A stretch of 64,000 bases of DNA from Pseudobutyrivibrio xylanivorans (GTDB lineage: Bacteria > Bacillota > Clostridia > Lachnospirales > Lachnospiraceae), in NCBI RefSeq assembly GCF_010906925.1, contig NZ_VTVE01000001.1:620001-684000 (forward strand). The letters are read 5' to 3'. Made by a program: the position numbers and the translations under genes. The notes beneath the pieces are model-generated. The model had not been told where the DNA came from. It searched no databases and worked only from the letters and a program-made list of their open reading frames with translations. This document shows, piece after piece, positions 16,206 through 25,685 of the stretch. Numbering within the stretch: the first letter of the stretch is position 1; every line of letters starts with the position of its first letter.

Positions 16206-16838
16206 ATGAAAATAGATTTTATTCTACCTTCTGAAATAGAAAAGCGAAGCTTTGAGATTATTTCGGAAGAGCTTAGTAAAATGGGAATTTCTATTCCTGA
16301 AGAACAGGAGCCAATTACAAAAAGAGTCATTCATACCAGTGCAGATTTTGATTATGCATCAACTATGACATATTCTGATGGGGCTATAGCAAGAGCTAAG
16401 GAGCTTATTAAAAATGGGGCGCATATTGTGACGGATACCAATATGGCTCTTTCAGGAATTAATAAGAAAAAGTTGGCTGAGTATGGCGGTCAGGTCCACT
16501 GCTTTATGGCTGATGAGGATGTGGCAAAAGAAGCTAAGGAAAGACAGGTTACTAGGGCCACCGTTTCTATGGAAAGAGCGGCAGCTCTTGATGTACCAGT
16601 TATATTTGCAATTGGCAATGCTCCAACAGCTCTAATCCAGCTTCATGAGATGATGGAATCAGGAAAATTCACACCGGAGTTTGTCATAGGAGTTCCTGTT
16701 GGATTTGTAAATGTGGTGGCAGCAAAGGAACTATTTTTAAATTCCAATGTGCCTTTTATTATTAATAAAGGCAGAAAAGGTGGTAGCAATATAGCGGCAG
16801 CTATCGTAAATGCGATACTTTATAATATAGATAAATAG
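16206..16838 (+). CDS. cbiC: Cobalt-precorrin-8 methylmutase
   Basis: CbiC/CobH moves a methyl group from C11 to C12 to give cobyrinic acid. The catalytic His lies in KRVIHTSADFDYA near residue 43. Other conserved stretches are TDTNMALSGINK, AIGNAPTALIQL and GVPVGFVNVVAAKE. Full length at 210 aa. It follows cbiP by about 21 bases and precedes cbiD by 9 bases. Confidence 0.96.
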   Translation: MKIDFILPSEIEKRSFEIISEELSKMGISIPEEQEPITKRVIHTSADFDYASTMTYSDGAIARAKELIKNGAHIVTDTNMALSGINKKKLAEYGGQVHCFMADEDVAKEAKERQVTRATVSMERAAALDVPVIFAIGNAPTALIQLHEMMESGKFTPEFVIGVPVGFVNVVAAKELFLNSNVPFIINKGRKGGSNIAAAIVNAILYNIDK

Positions 16839-16847
16839 GAGCTTTTC

Positions 16848-17966
16848 ATGAGAAAGGGGTTTACAACTGGAAGCTGTTCAGCGGCAGCAGCAAAAGCGGC
16901 AGCCTATATGCTTCTGACCGGTCAGGAAAAACTTAATATAGAAATTGAAACTCCTGCTGGAGTGATGTTTGCTGCGAAAATAGTTGACATCATTAGAGAG
17001 GAAAGACAGGTTACTTGCGCTGTTATAAAGGATGGAGGAGACGATCCGGATGTTACAACAGGTGCACATGTGACTGCCACTGTTTCTATAGCAGAAGACA
17101 CCCTTGAACAATCTTTTAATGAGCCTTCTGTTTTTATAGATGGAGGGGTGGGAGTTGGTAGAGTTACTTTGCCAGGACTTGATCAACCAGTTGGAAATGC
17201 AGCTATTAACAGCGTCCCACGAGAGATGATTGAAAAGGAAGTTATGGAGGTATGTAAGCTTCTAGACTTTAATGGCAAGCTAAATGTGGTGATTTCTGTT
17301 CCAGAGGGAGTGGAACTTGCCAGCAAGACATTTAACCCTCGTCTTGGTATAACAGATGGAATATCAATTCTTGGTACCACAGGAATAGTTGAGCCTATGA
17401 GTAACAAGGCCATTATAGACACCATTAATGTAGAGCTTTCTCAAAAGAAGGCCTTAGGATTTAAATACGCTGCGGTTACTCCTGGCAACTATGGACTTAA
17501 GTTTATGAAGGACACCTTCGACTATGATTTGGAAGCTAGCGTTAAGTGCTCCAATTTTATTGGAGAGACAGTTGATAGAGTTATTGACCTTGGCTTTGAA
17601 GGAATGATAATAACCGGCCATATAGGAAAGTTGATAAAGGTTGCCGGAGGTATTATGAATACTCATTCCCATGAGGCAGATGCCAGAATGGAGATTTTGG
17701 CATCCCAGCTGGTTAGAGCAGGAGGAGATGCAGACTTAGCTAGAAAAGTACTTGATTGCCTTAATACCGAAGAGGCGCTTAATCTCATAAAAGAAGCTAA
17801 TTTACTGAAGCAGACAATGGATATTGTACTAGAAAAGATTTTGTTCTATTTGAATTTTAGAGCTGGAAGTAATATCAAAATCGAATGTATTTTATATTCC
17901 AATGAATTTGGTATATTAGCACAGTCTCATGGGGCATTAAATATGTTAAAATGTTTACATGAGTGA
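16848..17966 (+). CDS. cbiD: Cobalt-precorrin-5B C1-methyltransferase
   Basis: CbiD methylates C1 in the anaerobic corrin route. The N-terminus RKGFTTGSCSAAAAKAAA is diagnostic, followed by VIKDGGDDPDVTTGAHV and GGVGVGRVTLPGL, and later ITGHIGKLIKVAGGIMNTHS. At 372 aa it is full length. It is preceded by GGAGC a suitable distance upstream. The stop overlaps an upstream GTG of the following membrane gene, but the likelier start of that gene is 27 bases on. Confidence 0.96.
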   Translation: MRKGFTTGSCSAAAAKAAAYMLLTGQEKLNIEIETPAGVMFAAKIVDIIREERQVTCAVIKDGGDDPDVTTGAHVTATVSIAEDTLEQSFNEPSVFIDGGVGVGRVTLPGLDQPVGNAAINSVPREMIEKEVMEVCKLLDFNGKLNVVISVPEGVELASKTFNPRLGITDGISILGTTGIVEPMSNKAIIDTINVELSQKKALGFKYAAVTPGNYGLKFMKDTFDYDLEASVKCSNFIGETVDRVIDLGFEGMIITGHIGKLIKVAGGIMNTHSHEADARMEILASQLVRAGGDADLARKVLDCLNTEEALNLIKEANLLKQTMDIVLEKILFYLNFRAGSNIKIECILYSNEFGILAQSHGALNMLKCLHE

Positions 17967-17992
17967 TTGAGTATAAAATAGGGGTGGGGGTT

Positions 17993-19828
17993 ATGAGTTT
18001 TAAGTCTAGATTCAGAAGGTTTAAGCTACATCTGTATCTAAATATAATACTTGGAATAGGATGTTTTATTTTCCTTTTAAACGCCTTTATCTATAGGCGT
18101 AGTTTTCTATGGCTTTTTGGTGTGCTTTTTGTAGTATCTCTTATTGCACTTATTATTTCTGAAACCAATAGAAGAAAGAATGCATTAGGATTACTTGAAA
18201 ATGTAGACGAGCAACTTATACCTTTTATACGACTTTTTGACAGATATAATAGAAGACTTATTAACTGGAGCTTAGTAGCTTTTGGGTGGGTGTTTTCATT
18301 TGGCTTTTCACTTATTTCAATTGGCATCAACTCAAAGCCTTTTGAATTTCTGGAAAAGATAAATATTAATCTGATAGTCTTTGAAGTAATAGCTTTTTTC
18401 ATTATCAAGAATTACACATTAGTAGGATGGTTTTCTAAGAACCACAATTTTGAAAATGCAGGGGCTCTTAGAAAGCTTCACAAGAGAGCTATTATTCTCT
18501 CTTTGATTTATTGGCTGGTTGCTAGCGGCATATACTATTACTTTGAAGAAGTCTTTGTTATAGACAGTGCACCGTTTTTTAGCGGTCTATACATTTTTAT
18601 AGCACTCGTCTTTAACCTCTTTAAGTTAAACCAGTATACCCATTCAAAGAAAAAATATAACAGGTTGGTTGTTGCAATGATTTTAATTGTTGCAATAGTT
18701 GTAGGTGGTTACAGTTTCCTGTCTAGAGATATTTGGCTTACTCAGCCATATATTAATCATGTTCCAAATATTTACGATGGACACAGTGAGATAACTTATG
18801 ATGAGCGCACAGGTATTTATACCATTACTAAGGAAAGTGGAGACTTTAAAATACTTCAGCTTACAGACATACATTTGGGAGGAAGCTTTCTTTCCTATGA
18901 CAAAGACCTAAAGGCTTTGGACACTATATTCCAGCTTCTGGAGGAGACTAGGCCAGATCTTGTAATAGTAACAGGTGATTTGGTCTTCCCTATAGGATAC
19001 GCTTCATTTTCATTTAACAATACTGCACCAGTTCAGCAGTTTGCAGCCTTTATGAGAAATACTGGAATACCATGGGCATTTACCTATGGCAATCACGATA
19101 CAGAAAGCTACGCGGCATCATCTAAGAAAGATTTGAACGAGTTGTATAAATCCCTGTCTTGGTATACAAGCAAGAATCTTTTGTATCCATATGTGCAGCC
19201 TGATATTACAGGAAGAAACAACCAGCTTATTGAACTAAAGAATCAGGATGGTTCGTTGGCACAGGCGCTGTTTCTAATAGATTCTAACGCCTATACAGGT
19301 GAGGGTATCAGCAGTGAGTATGACTATATTCATGATGATCAAGTGGAGTGGTACAAAAATCAAGTGCTAGCATTAGAAGATGAAGAAGGAGACATAGTGC
19401 CATCTATGATATTTATCCACATTCCTCTTCAGGAATATGCAACTGCAGCAGACTTATATAATGCTGGAAGCGATGATGTGACTTATTATTTTGGAAGCAA
19501 TAAAGAATCTAAAGTTGGTAAGGTGTCATGCTCTAAGTATCCTAGTAAATTATTTGATACAGCAAAGAAACTTAAAAGCACTGAAGCAATTTTCTGTGGC
19601 CATGACCACTATAACAATATGTCCCTTGAGTATCAGGGAATTAGGCTTACTTATGGTATGAGTATTGATTATTTGGCTATGTCAGGAATAGCAAGAGATA
19701 CGGAACAAAGAGGTGCTACTCTTGTAACAATCCATGATGATGGTGAATGTGATATTGAGCAAGTGCCTTTTGGAAATAATAGTTTTACTTTTTTTGATGA
19801 CTTTAAAAGGATGGGACAGAAAGAATGA
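17993..19828 (+). CDS. Membrane-anchored calcineurin-like metallophosphoesterase
   Basis: About seven hydrophobic segments cover residues 10-245, followed by a phosphoesterase domain. All five metal motifs are visible: QLTDIHLG, VTGDLV, YGNHDTES, IHIPLQ and GHDHYN. ATG 17993 follows a GGGGTGGGGG tract; a GTG at 17963 is in frame but overlaps cbiD. The gene lies inside the cobalamin operon and ends in a 4-base overlap with cbiF, so it is co-expressed with the pathway. No known B12 step needs such an enzyme. It could act on a phosphorylated corrinoid, a lipid or a nucleotide loop precursor; that is speculation. Confidence 0.88.
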   Translation: MSFKSRFRRFKLHLYLNIILGIGCFIFLLNAFIYRRSFLWLFGVLFVVSLIALIISETNRRKNALGLLENVDEQLIPFIRLFDRYNRRLINWSLVAFGWVFSFGFSLISIGINSKPFEFLEKININLIVFEVIAFFIIKNYTLVGWFSKNHNFENAGALRKLHKRAIILSLIYWLVASGIYYYFEEVFVIDSAPFFSGLYIFIALVFNLFKLNQYTHSKKKYNRLVVAMILIVAIVVGGYSFLSRDIWLTQPYINHVPNIYDGHSEITYDERTGIYTITKESGDFKILQLTDIHLGGSFLSYDKDLKALDTIFQLLEETRPDLVIVTGDLVFPIGYASFSFNNTAPVQQFAAFMRNTGIPWAFTYGNHDTESYAASSKKDLNELYKSLSWYTSKNLLYPYVQPDITGRNNQLIELKNQDGSLAQALFLIDSNAYTGEGISSEYDYIHDDQVEWYKNQVLALEDEEGDIVPSMIFIHIPLQEYATAADLYNAGSDDVTYYFGSNKESKVGKVSCSKYPSKLFDTAKKLKSTEAIFCGHDHYNNMSLEYQGIRLTYGMSIDYLAMSGIARDTEQRGATLVTIHDDGECDIEQVPFGNNSFTFFDDFKRMGQKE

Positions 19829-20586
19829 TTTATTTCGTAGGAGCAGGCTGCGGCGCAGCGGATTTGATTACAATTAGGGGTATGAGAATATTAACTAGGG
19901 CAGATACTATTATTTACACTGGTTCTTTAGTTAACGACGAACTTTTAGGATATGCCAAAGACTCTTGCTTTTGTTATGACAGTTCCCGCATGACCCTTGA
20001 TGAGGTTATGGAAGTTATGATAGAGGGAGCGGAAAAGAAAGAAGAGGTGGTTAGACTTCACACCGGCGACCCTAGCTTATATGGAGCTATTCAGGAACAG
20101 ATGCATATATTAGATGAGCGTGGGATAAAGTATGAGACTTGTCCAGGGGTCAGTGCTTGCTTTGGAGCAGCAGCTAGTCTGAATTTAGAGTTTACGCTTC
20201 CGGATATCAGTCAGTCACTTATTATTACCAGAATGGCAGGTCGGACAGCAGTACCAGAAAAAGAATCTATAGAGAGCTTTGCAAAGCATGGAGCTACAAT
20301 GGCTATTTATTTGAGCTCAGGCATGCTAGAAGAGCTTCAAGAGAGGCTTCTTGCAGGTGGGTATTCTGCTAGCACCAAGGCGGCTATTGTCTATAGAGCC
20401 ACTTGGCCACAGGAGAAAAAGTATATATGTACGGTAGGTACGTTAGCAAAGACAGGTGCTGAAAATGGTATCGATAGATTTGCAGTTATTTTAGTGGGGG
20501 ATGTAATAGGAAAAGCGGGTTATTCTTTATCAAAGTTGTATGATCCGTATTTTGAAACGGGATATAGAAAGAGTTATGAAAAGTAA
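19825..20586 (+). CDS. cbiF: Cobalt-precorrin-4 C11-methyltransferase
   Basis: This SAM-dependent tetrapyrrole methylase has the N-terminal VGAGCGAADLITIRGMRIL loop, YTGSLVNDELL, the RLHTGDPSLYGAIQEQ motif and CPGVSACFGAAASL, all typical of CbiF/CobM. Length is 253 aa. It starts by ATGA overlap with the phosphoesterase gene and overlaps cbiG at its end. Confidence 0.96.
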   Translation: MIYFVGAGCGAADLITIRGMRILTRADTIIYTGSLVNDELLGYAKDSCFCYDSSRMTLDEVMEVMIEGAEKKEEVVRLHTGDPSLYGAIQEQMHILDERGIKYETCPGVSACFGAAASLNLEFTLPDISQSLIITRMAGRTAVPEKESIESFAKHGATMAIYLSSGMLEELQERLLAGGYSASTKAAIVYRATWPQEKKYICTVGTLAKTGAENGIDRFAVILVGDVIGKAGYSLSKLYDPYFETGYRKSYEK

Positions 20587-21505
20587 AAAAATTATTAGGG
20601 TTGCATATTTTACAGATACAGGAAAAGAGCTGGCATTAAAACTATTTGATGATTGGGATAAGGCTATTCCAGAATATAGAAATGAGCAGCTTTTACTTAA
20701 TGATTGGGTGCAGGATTCCTTTGAAAACCATTTGCCTATTTTATTTATAGGAGCTGTTGGAATAGCTGTTAGAGCTATAGCACCATTTGTAAATAACAAG
20801 CTTAAAGATTCTGCTGTAGTAGTTACAGATGAGCTTGGGCTAAATGTTATTCCTATTTTGTCAGGTCATTTTGGAGGAGCTAATGACTGGGCTAGGGCTA
20901 TCGCTGAAAAGATAGATTCCAATCCAGTAATCACCACTGCTACAGATATTAATAACGTATTTGCGGTAGATGTTTTCGCCAGAGAAAATGGATTTAAAAT
21001 AAAAAATAAAGAAATGATTAAAGTGGTCTCTACTAAGGCACTTAAGGGAGAAAAGCTTAATGCCATAGAGACACAGGAATATCTTGATATTGATGGATTG
21101 TGGCTGGTGCCAAAGAGGCTGACACTTGGAATTGGATGTAAAAAGGGCAAGACCTTTAAAGAACTTTTTGAGTTTGTCACAAGTGTATATGATGAGGAAT
21201 ATCTATATGATAATCTGTATGCCATTTCATCAATTGATGTAAAGGTATCAGAGATTGGGCTTATTAAGCTGGCCCAGTACTTTGGAGTTCCTTTTATTAC
21301 TTTTTCTGCCGATGAGCTTTTGGCGGTAGAGGGAGATTTTAATGAATCTGATTTTGTAAAAGAAAATGTAGGTGTAGGAAATGTTTGTGAGAGGTCTGCA
21401 CTGCTTGCAGCAGGCGAAGAATCCACAATCATTAAAGAGAAAAAAGCATTTGATGGAATGACGCTTGCAGCAGCAAGACGAGAAAAAATAGTTATAGATT
21501 GGTAA
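20576..21505 (+). CDS. cbiG: Cobalt-precorrin-5A hydrolase
   Basis: CbiG opens the delta-lactone ring of cobalt-precorrin-5A and releases acetaldehyde. Conserved stretches are IFIGAVGIAVRAIAPFVNNK, VVTDELGLNVIPILSGHFGGAN and the C-terminal LGIGCKKG, plus a late CERSALLAAG. I choose ATG 20576 (MKSKKIIRVAYFTD), giving an 11-base overlap with cbiF; an upstream in-frame ATG at 20540 would overlap far more. Length is about 309 aa. Confidence 0.94.
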   Translation: MKSKKIIRVAYFTDTGKELALKLFDDWDKAIPEYRNEQLLLNDWVQDSFENHLPILFIGAVGIAVRAIAPFVNNKLKDSAVVVTDELGLNVIPILSGHFGGANDWARAIAEKIDSNPVITTATDINNVFAVDVFARENGFKIKNKEMIKVVSTKALKGEKLNAIETQEYLDIDGLWLVPKRLTLGIGCKKGKTFKELFEFVTSVYDEEYLYDNLYAISSIDVKVSEIGLIKLAQYFGVPFITFSADELLAVEGDFNESDFVKENVGVGNVCERSALLAAGEESTIIKEKKAFDGMTLAAARREKIVIDW

Positions 21506-21510
21506 AAAAG

Positions 21511-22266
21511 ATGGCAGGAAAGATATACATAGTTGGCATGGGGCCAGGATTTAAATCAATGATGACAGAGGATGCATTTAATGCAATGGAGAAAGCTGAT
21601 GTTATCGTTGGATATACAGTATATATAGATTTGGTTAAGGAACATTTTCCTAACAAGGAATTCTTTACCACTCCTATGAAAAAAGAAATTGAGAGATGCA
21701 GAGCATGTTTTGATTTTGCCCTTGAGGGGAAGACGGTTGCATTTATTTGCAGCGGCGATGCAGGCATATATGGTATGGCAGCGCCTATGTATGAGCTTTT
21801 ACCTGAATATATGAATAATTCCACTGATTTTACAGAGGACAATCTCATAGTGATTCCTGGCGTCACATCGGCAATTTCTGGGGCAGCAGTTTTAGGTGCT
21901 CCTATTAATCATGATTTTTGCCTTATAAGCCTTAGCGATTTACTTACACCTTGGGAAGTGATTGAAAAGAGATTAAAGGCAGCGGTTATGGGAGATTTTT
22001 CTATTGTTTTATACAATCCTTCCAGCAAAAAAAGGCATGATTATCTTGAGAAAGCCTGCGATATTTTAATGGAGGCAGGTGCAAGTAAAGATAGGGCCTG
22101 TGGATATGTGGAAAATATTGGAAGAGTGGGGCAGAACTCTCATGTTTGTACCCTTTTAGAGTTAAAAAGTACTCAGGTTAATATGTTTACAACTGTTTTT
22201 GTTGGAAACTCAAATACAAGAATAATATCAGATAAGCTTGTAACACCTAGAGGTTATAAAATATGA
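21511..22266 (+). CDS. cbiH: Cobalt-precorrin-3 C17-methyltransferase
   Basis: This SAM-dependent methylase carries the ring-contraction step. Motifs include YIVGMGPGFKSMMTEDA, VIVGYTVYIDLV, FICSGDAGIYGMAAPMYE and VIPGVTSAISGAAVLGAPINHDFC. ATG 21511 fits the family N-terminus; a TTG at 21499 is also in frame. It overlaps the next gene by 4 bases (ATGA). Confidence 0.96.
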   Translation: MAGKIYIVGMGPGFKSMMTEDAFNAMEKADVIVGYTVYIDLVKEHFPNKEFFTTPMKKEIERCRACFDFALEGKTVAFICSGDAGIYGMAAPMYELLPEYMNNSTDFTEDNLIVIPGVTSAISGAAVLGAPINHDFCLISLSDLLTPWEVIEKRLKAAVMGDFSIVLYNPSSKKRHDYLEKACDILMEAGASKDRACGYVENIGRVGQNSHVCTLLELKSTQVNMFTTVFVGNSNTRIISDKLVTPRGYKI

Positions 22267-24338
22267 ATAAAGTAATTATATTTGGTGGAACTACAGAAGG
22301 AAGGCGCTTGGCTCAGACCTTGGCTAAAAAGGAGGTTTTTTGCGTATACTGTGTTGCTACAGATTATGGCAAGGACCCTATAGAAGAGTCTGAGTATATT
22401 GAGGTGCGAACAGGACGATTGGACTCTACTGCTATGGTTGAGATGTTTGAGTGTGAGCAGCCAGATGGAATCATTGATGCCACCCACCCTTTCGCGACAG
22501 CTGTGAAGACTGAGATTGAAGACGCCTTATTTAGATACATAACTGTTCCATTTTATCGCCTCTTGCGAGCAGAAGATAATGTGGATGTTAGTGGGTGCAC
22601 TTTTTTTGACTCGGCCCTTGATGTGGCTAGAGCCCTTGAAAACACCACTGGCAAGGTATTTCTTACTACAGGAAGTAAGGAGCTTCCAATTTTCTGTCAG
22701 AGTGAGTCTCTAAGAGAGCGAATAATAGCTCGTGTTATCCCTAATATAGAGAGTCTTGAAATCTGCAAGGAGCAGGGGCTAAAAGGAAGCCAGATTATAG
22801 CTATGCAGGGGCCTTTTTCAAAGGCTATGAATGTGGCTTTTTTAAAAGAATCAGGCGCTAGCATTCTTGTTTTAAAAGAGGGCGGTCAGGCTTCTGGGGA
22901 GGCCGAGCGTATAGAGGCAGCAGGTGCCCTTGGAATAAAATGCTTTGTTATTAGAAGGCCACAGGAAAAGGTGGAAGGTCTTACCTTTGATCAGGTAAGA
23001 GACAAGCTGTTTAATCTATTTAGGATAGATTATTCTGATGATATAGAAGAGACGGATGAAGTGACATCTGCCATGCCAGAGCAGGGCTTCGACAATAAAA
23101 TCAACGTGATTCTTGCAGGTTTTGGAATGGGACCTGCCAGCCAGACTAGAGAGGTACTTGAGGCAATAGAGGAGGCTGACTATATTTTTGGCGCTCCTAG
23201 AATGCTTGTTGGATTTGATTCTAAGGCTAAAAAGTACCCACATTATTTGGCAGAGGATATTGTTCCAATTCTTCAACAGATTACTATTGATTTAAAATAT
23301 GGCACCAAAAATGTGGTAATACTTCTTTCGGGAGACACTGGTTTTTACAGCGGTGCAGCAAAACTTGGAAAGGCACTTGATGAGCTTAATTTCTGCAAGA
23401 CCAGGATTCTTCCGGGCATTTCATCAATTAGTGCAATTGCTGCTAGAGCCAAGGAAAATTGGCAGGATGGAGAGATTCTTAGCACACATGGAATTAAGGA
23501 ATCTACTTGGAAGCTGCAGGTTTTAAATGGGGCTCTTCACAACAAAAAGACTTTTGTGATTACCTCTGGTGCCAGGGATGTACGCATCATAGGTGAGATG
23601 CTTGTATCTGCTGAAAAAGAGTATGGCATTAGATTCAAAATATTTGTAGGCACCAATCTCTACACGGATGAAAGGGTAGAGTGGCTTACAGCAGATAAAT
23701 GTGCAAGCTTTAATAGAGATGGACTTGTTACCATTTTGATAAAAAATGATAATGTGATTCCAAAAATTCTGGCTCCATCCCTTTTGGATAGCCAGTTTAT
23801 TAGAGACAAAGTTCCAATGTCCAAAGAGGAAATCAGAGCGCTTTCTGTATGTAAATTGCAGCCAACAAAGAATGCTGTGATTTATGATATTGGAAGTGGA
23901 AGTGGCTCTGTGGCTGTGGAATTGGCACTTTTGAATCCATCAGTAAAGGTATTTGCAGTTGAGATAAAGCCAGAAGCATGCAGTCTTATCAAGAAAAATA
24001 TTGAGAAATTTAGTGCTTCCAATATAGAGCTTGTTGAGGGAGCTGCTCCTGATGTTATAAGAGATTTGCCAGCGCCTACTCATGTATTTATTGGTGGCAG
24101 TGGTGGAAGACTTGAGGATATTTTATCTGAACTTATAAGTAGAAATACGCATATACGAATTGTAATTAATGCTGTGACATTAGAGACAATCAGTGAAATA
24201 AATAATGTATTAAAGAAATTTGAAATCGACGATGCGGATATTGTCCAAGTGACAGTTAGCAAGTCAAAGAAGGCTGGAGAATACTCTCTTATGCAGGGAC
24301 AAAATCCAGTATACATCGTTTCTTTTGGGGTTAATTAG
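22263..24338 (+). CDS. cbiJET: CbiJ-CbiE-CbiT triple fusion (precorrin-6 reductase and C5/C15 methylase-decarboxylase)
   Basis: One 691-aa chain has three consecutive domains. Residues 1-250 are cobalt-precorrin-6A reductase (IIFGGTTEGRRLA, DATHPFA, LTTGSKEL). Residues about 275-480 are the CbiE C5-methyltransferase (GFGMGPASQTREVLEAIE, LLSGDTGFYSG, LPGISSISAIAA). Residues about 510-690 are the CbiT C15-methyltransferase/decarboxylase (YDIGSGSGSVAVELAL SAM loop, FIGGSGG). CbiE-CbiT fusions equal CobL and are common; adding CbiJ in front is less usual. The fused steps are near one another in the pathway, which suggests channelling. Confidence 0.95.
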   Translation: MNKVIIFGGTTEGRRLAQTLAKKEVFCVYCVATDYGKDPIEESEYIEVRTGRLDSTAMVEMFECEQPDGIIDATHPFATAVKTEIEDALFRYITVPFYRLLRAEDNVDVSGCTFFDSALDVARALENTTGKVFLTTGSKELPIFCQSESLRERIIARVIPNIESLEICKEQGLKGSQIIAMQGPFSKAMNVAFLKESGASILVLKEGGQASGEAERIEAAGALGIKCFVIRRPQEKVEGLTFDQVRDKLFNLFRIDYSDDIEETDEVTSAMPEQGFDNKINVILAGFGMGPASQTREVLEAIEEADYIFGAPRMLVGFDSKAKKYPHYLAEDIVPILQQITIDLKYGTKNVVILLSGDTGFYSGAAKLGKALDELNFCKTRILPGISSISAIAARAKENWQDGEILSTHGIKESTWKLQVLNGALHNKKTFVITSGARDVRIIGEMLVSAEKEYGIRFKIFVGTNLYTDERVEWLTADKCASFNRDGLVTILIKNDNVIPKILAPSLLDSQFIRDKVPMSKEEIRALSVCKLQPTKNAVIYDIGSGSGSVAVELALLNPSVKVFAVEIKPEACSLIKKNIEKFSASNIELVEGAAPDVIRDLPAPTHVFIGGSGGRLEDILSELISRNTHIRIVINAVTLETISEINNVLKKFEIDDADIVQVTVSKSKKAGEYSLMQGQNPVYIVSFGVN

Positions 24339-25685
24339 ATGAATTGCTATAGAATAATGCTTGCTGCCAATAAAAGCGGCAGTGGAAAAACTACTATTAC
24401 ATGTGGATTGCTTGGGGCACTTAAGGAGAGGGGACTTAATCCTTGCAGCTTTAAATGCGGACCAGATTATATTGATCCAATGTTTCATAGAAATGTGCTT
24501 GGTATTCCATCAGGCAATCTCGATACGTTTTTTACAGAGGATGATGTTACCAGAGAATTATTTAAAAATGAATTCTCTGGTGATATAGCTGTTATAGAAG
24601 GCGTTATGGGCCTTTTTGATGGCATAGGCGGAGTGGAGCTTACTGGTTCATCCTATGATTTGGCTAGAGTTTTAAAGACACCTATTATTCTTGTTTTAGA
24701 TGCCAAGGGAGCAGGCCGCTCTGTCTTGGCAGAGATTAGAGGTTTTCTTGATTATGACAGTGAGCATCTTATAAAGGGCGTTATCCTAAATAAAACTAGC
24801 AAGGCATTTGGAGCAAAGCTTGCTGATCTCATAGAAGAGGAATTACATATTAAGTGCTTTGGAACTGTTGCTGAAGAAAAAAATGTGGAGTTATCTTCTC
24901 GACATTTGGGACTATATCTTCCTCAGGAGATTGATGATATAAATAAAAAACTTGAGAAGCAGAAGAATCTCGTTTTAGATGGGGTGGATATTGATGGAAT
25001 AATTGAACTATCAAAGACTGTGACAGAGATTAAGGCTGCTTCAAAGATTTTTGTACAACCATCTAAGGATAGCGATAATAAACTTCGTCTTGGAGTAGCT
25101 AGAGATGAGGCATTTTGTTTTTATTACAGAGAAAATCTTGCAATGCTTCAGGCAAGAGGCGTGGAACTTGTAGAGTTTTCACCTTTGAGAGACCATCATT
25201 TACCAGAAAATATATCAGGAATTCTTCTTGGGGGTGGATATCCAGAAAACTATTTGTCTGCTCTACAGGGAAATACTCAGATAAAAGCAGAGATTAAAAA
25301 AGCCATGGATAGAGGCATTCCAATGTTAGCAGAGTGCGGTGGCTTTATGTATCTTCTAGATAATATTAAAAATGAACAGGACAAGACTTACAATATGATA
25401 GGTGCCATAAATGGTAGTGCTTATTGGACTGGAAAGCTTGTGAGATTTGGTTATGTGACTATAGAAGCTGAGGGCTTTGAAATTAAGGGTCATGAGTTCC
25501 ACTATTATGACACAGACAATAATGGTTCATCATTTACAGCGAAAAAGCCTACTGGAAACAGAAGCTGGCAATGTATTCACAAAGTTGGACCATCCTATAT
25601 TGGATTCCCTCATTTGTATTATCCATCAGCACCAGTATTTGTAGATAAATTTGTGGAGGCTATGAAAAACTATGGCGGAAACTAG
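24339..25685 (+). CDS. cbiA: Cobyrinate a,c-diamide synthase
   Basis: This glutamine-dependent amidase acts on the a and c side chains. The N-terminal P-loop is MLAANKSGSGKTTITCGLL, followed by FKCGPDYIDPMFH and GVMGLFDG. The C-terminal amidotransferase domain has GILLGGGYPENY and the nucleophile Cys in LAECGGFMYL. Length is 448 aa. It begins at the base after the cbiJET stop and overlaps cobT by 14 bases. Confidence 0.96.
   Translation: MNCYRIMLAANKSGSGKTTITCGLLGALKERGLNPCSFKCGPDYIDPMFHRNVLGIPSGNLDTFFTEDDVTRELFKNEFSGDIAVIEGVMGLFDGIGGVELTGSSYDLARVLKTPIILVLDAKGAGRSVLAEIRGFLDYDSEHLIKGVILNKTSKAFGAKLADLIEEELHIKCFGTVAEEKNVELSSRHLGLYLPQEIDDINKKLEKQKNLVLDGVDIDGIIELSKTVTEIKAASKIFVQPSKDSDNKLRLGVARDEAFCFYYRENLAMLQARGVELVEFSPLRDHHLPENISGILLGGGYPENYLSALQGNTQIKAEIKKAMDRGIPMLAECGGFMYLLDNIKNEQDKTYNMIGAINGSAYWTGKLVRFGYVTIEAEGFEIKGHEFHYYDTDNNGSSFTAKKPTGNRSWQCIHKVGPSYIGFPHLYYPSAPVFVDKFVEAMKNYGGN

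Noticed and set aside
17963-17992. GTG 17963 as start of the phosphoesterase
   Set aside because: The ATG at 17993 is better placed after the G-rich tract and begins a basic, membrane-protein-like N-terminus.
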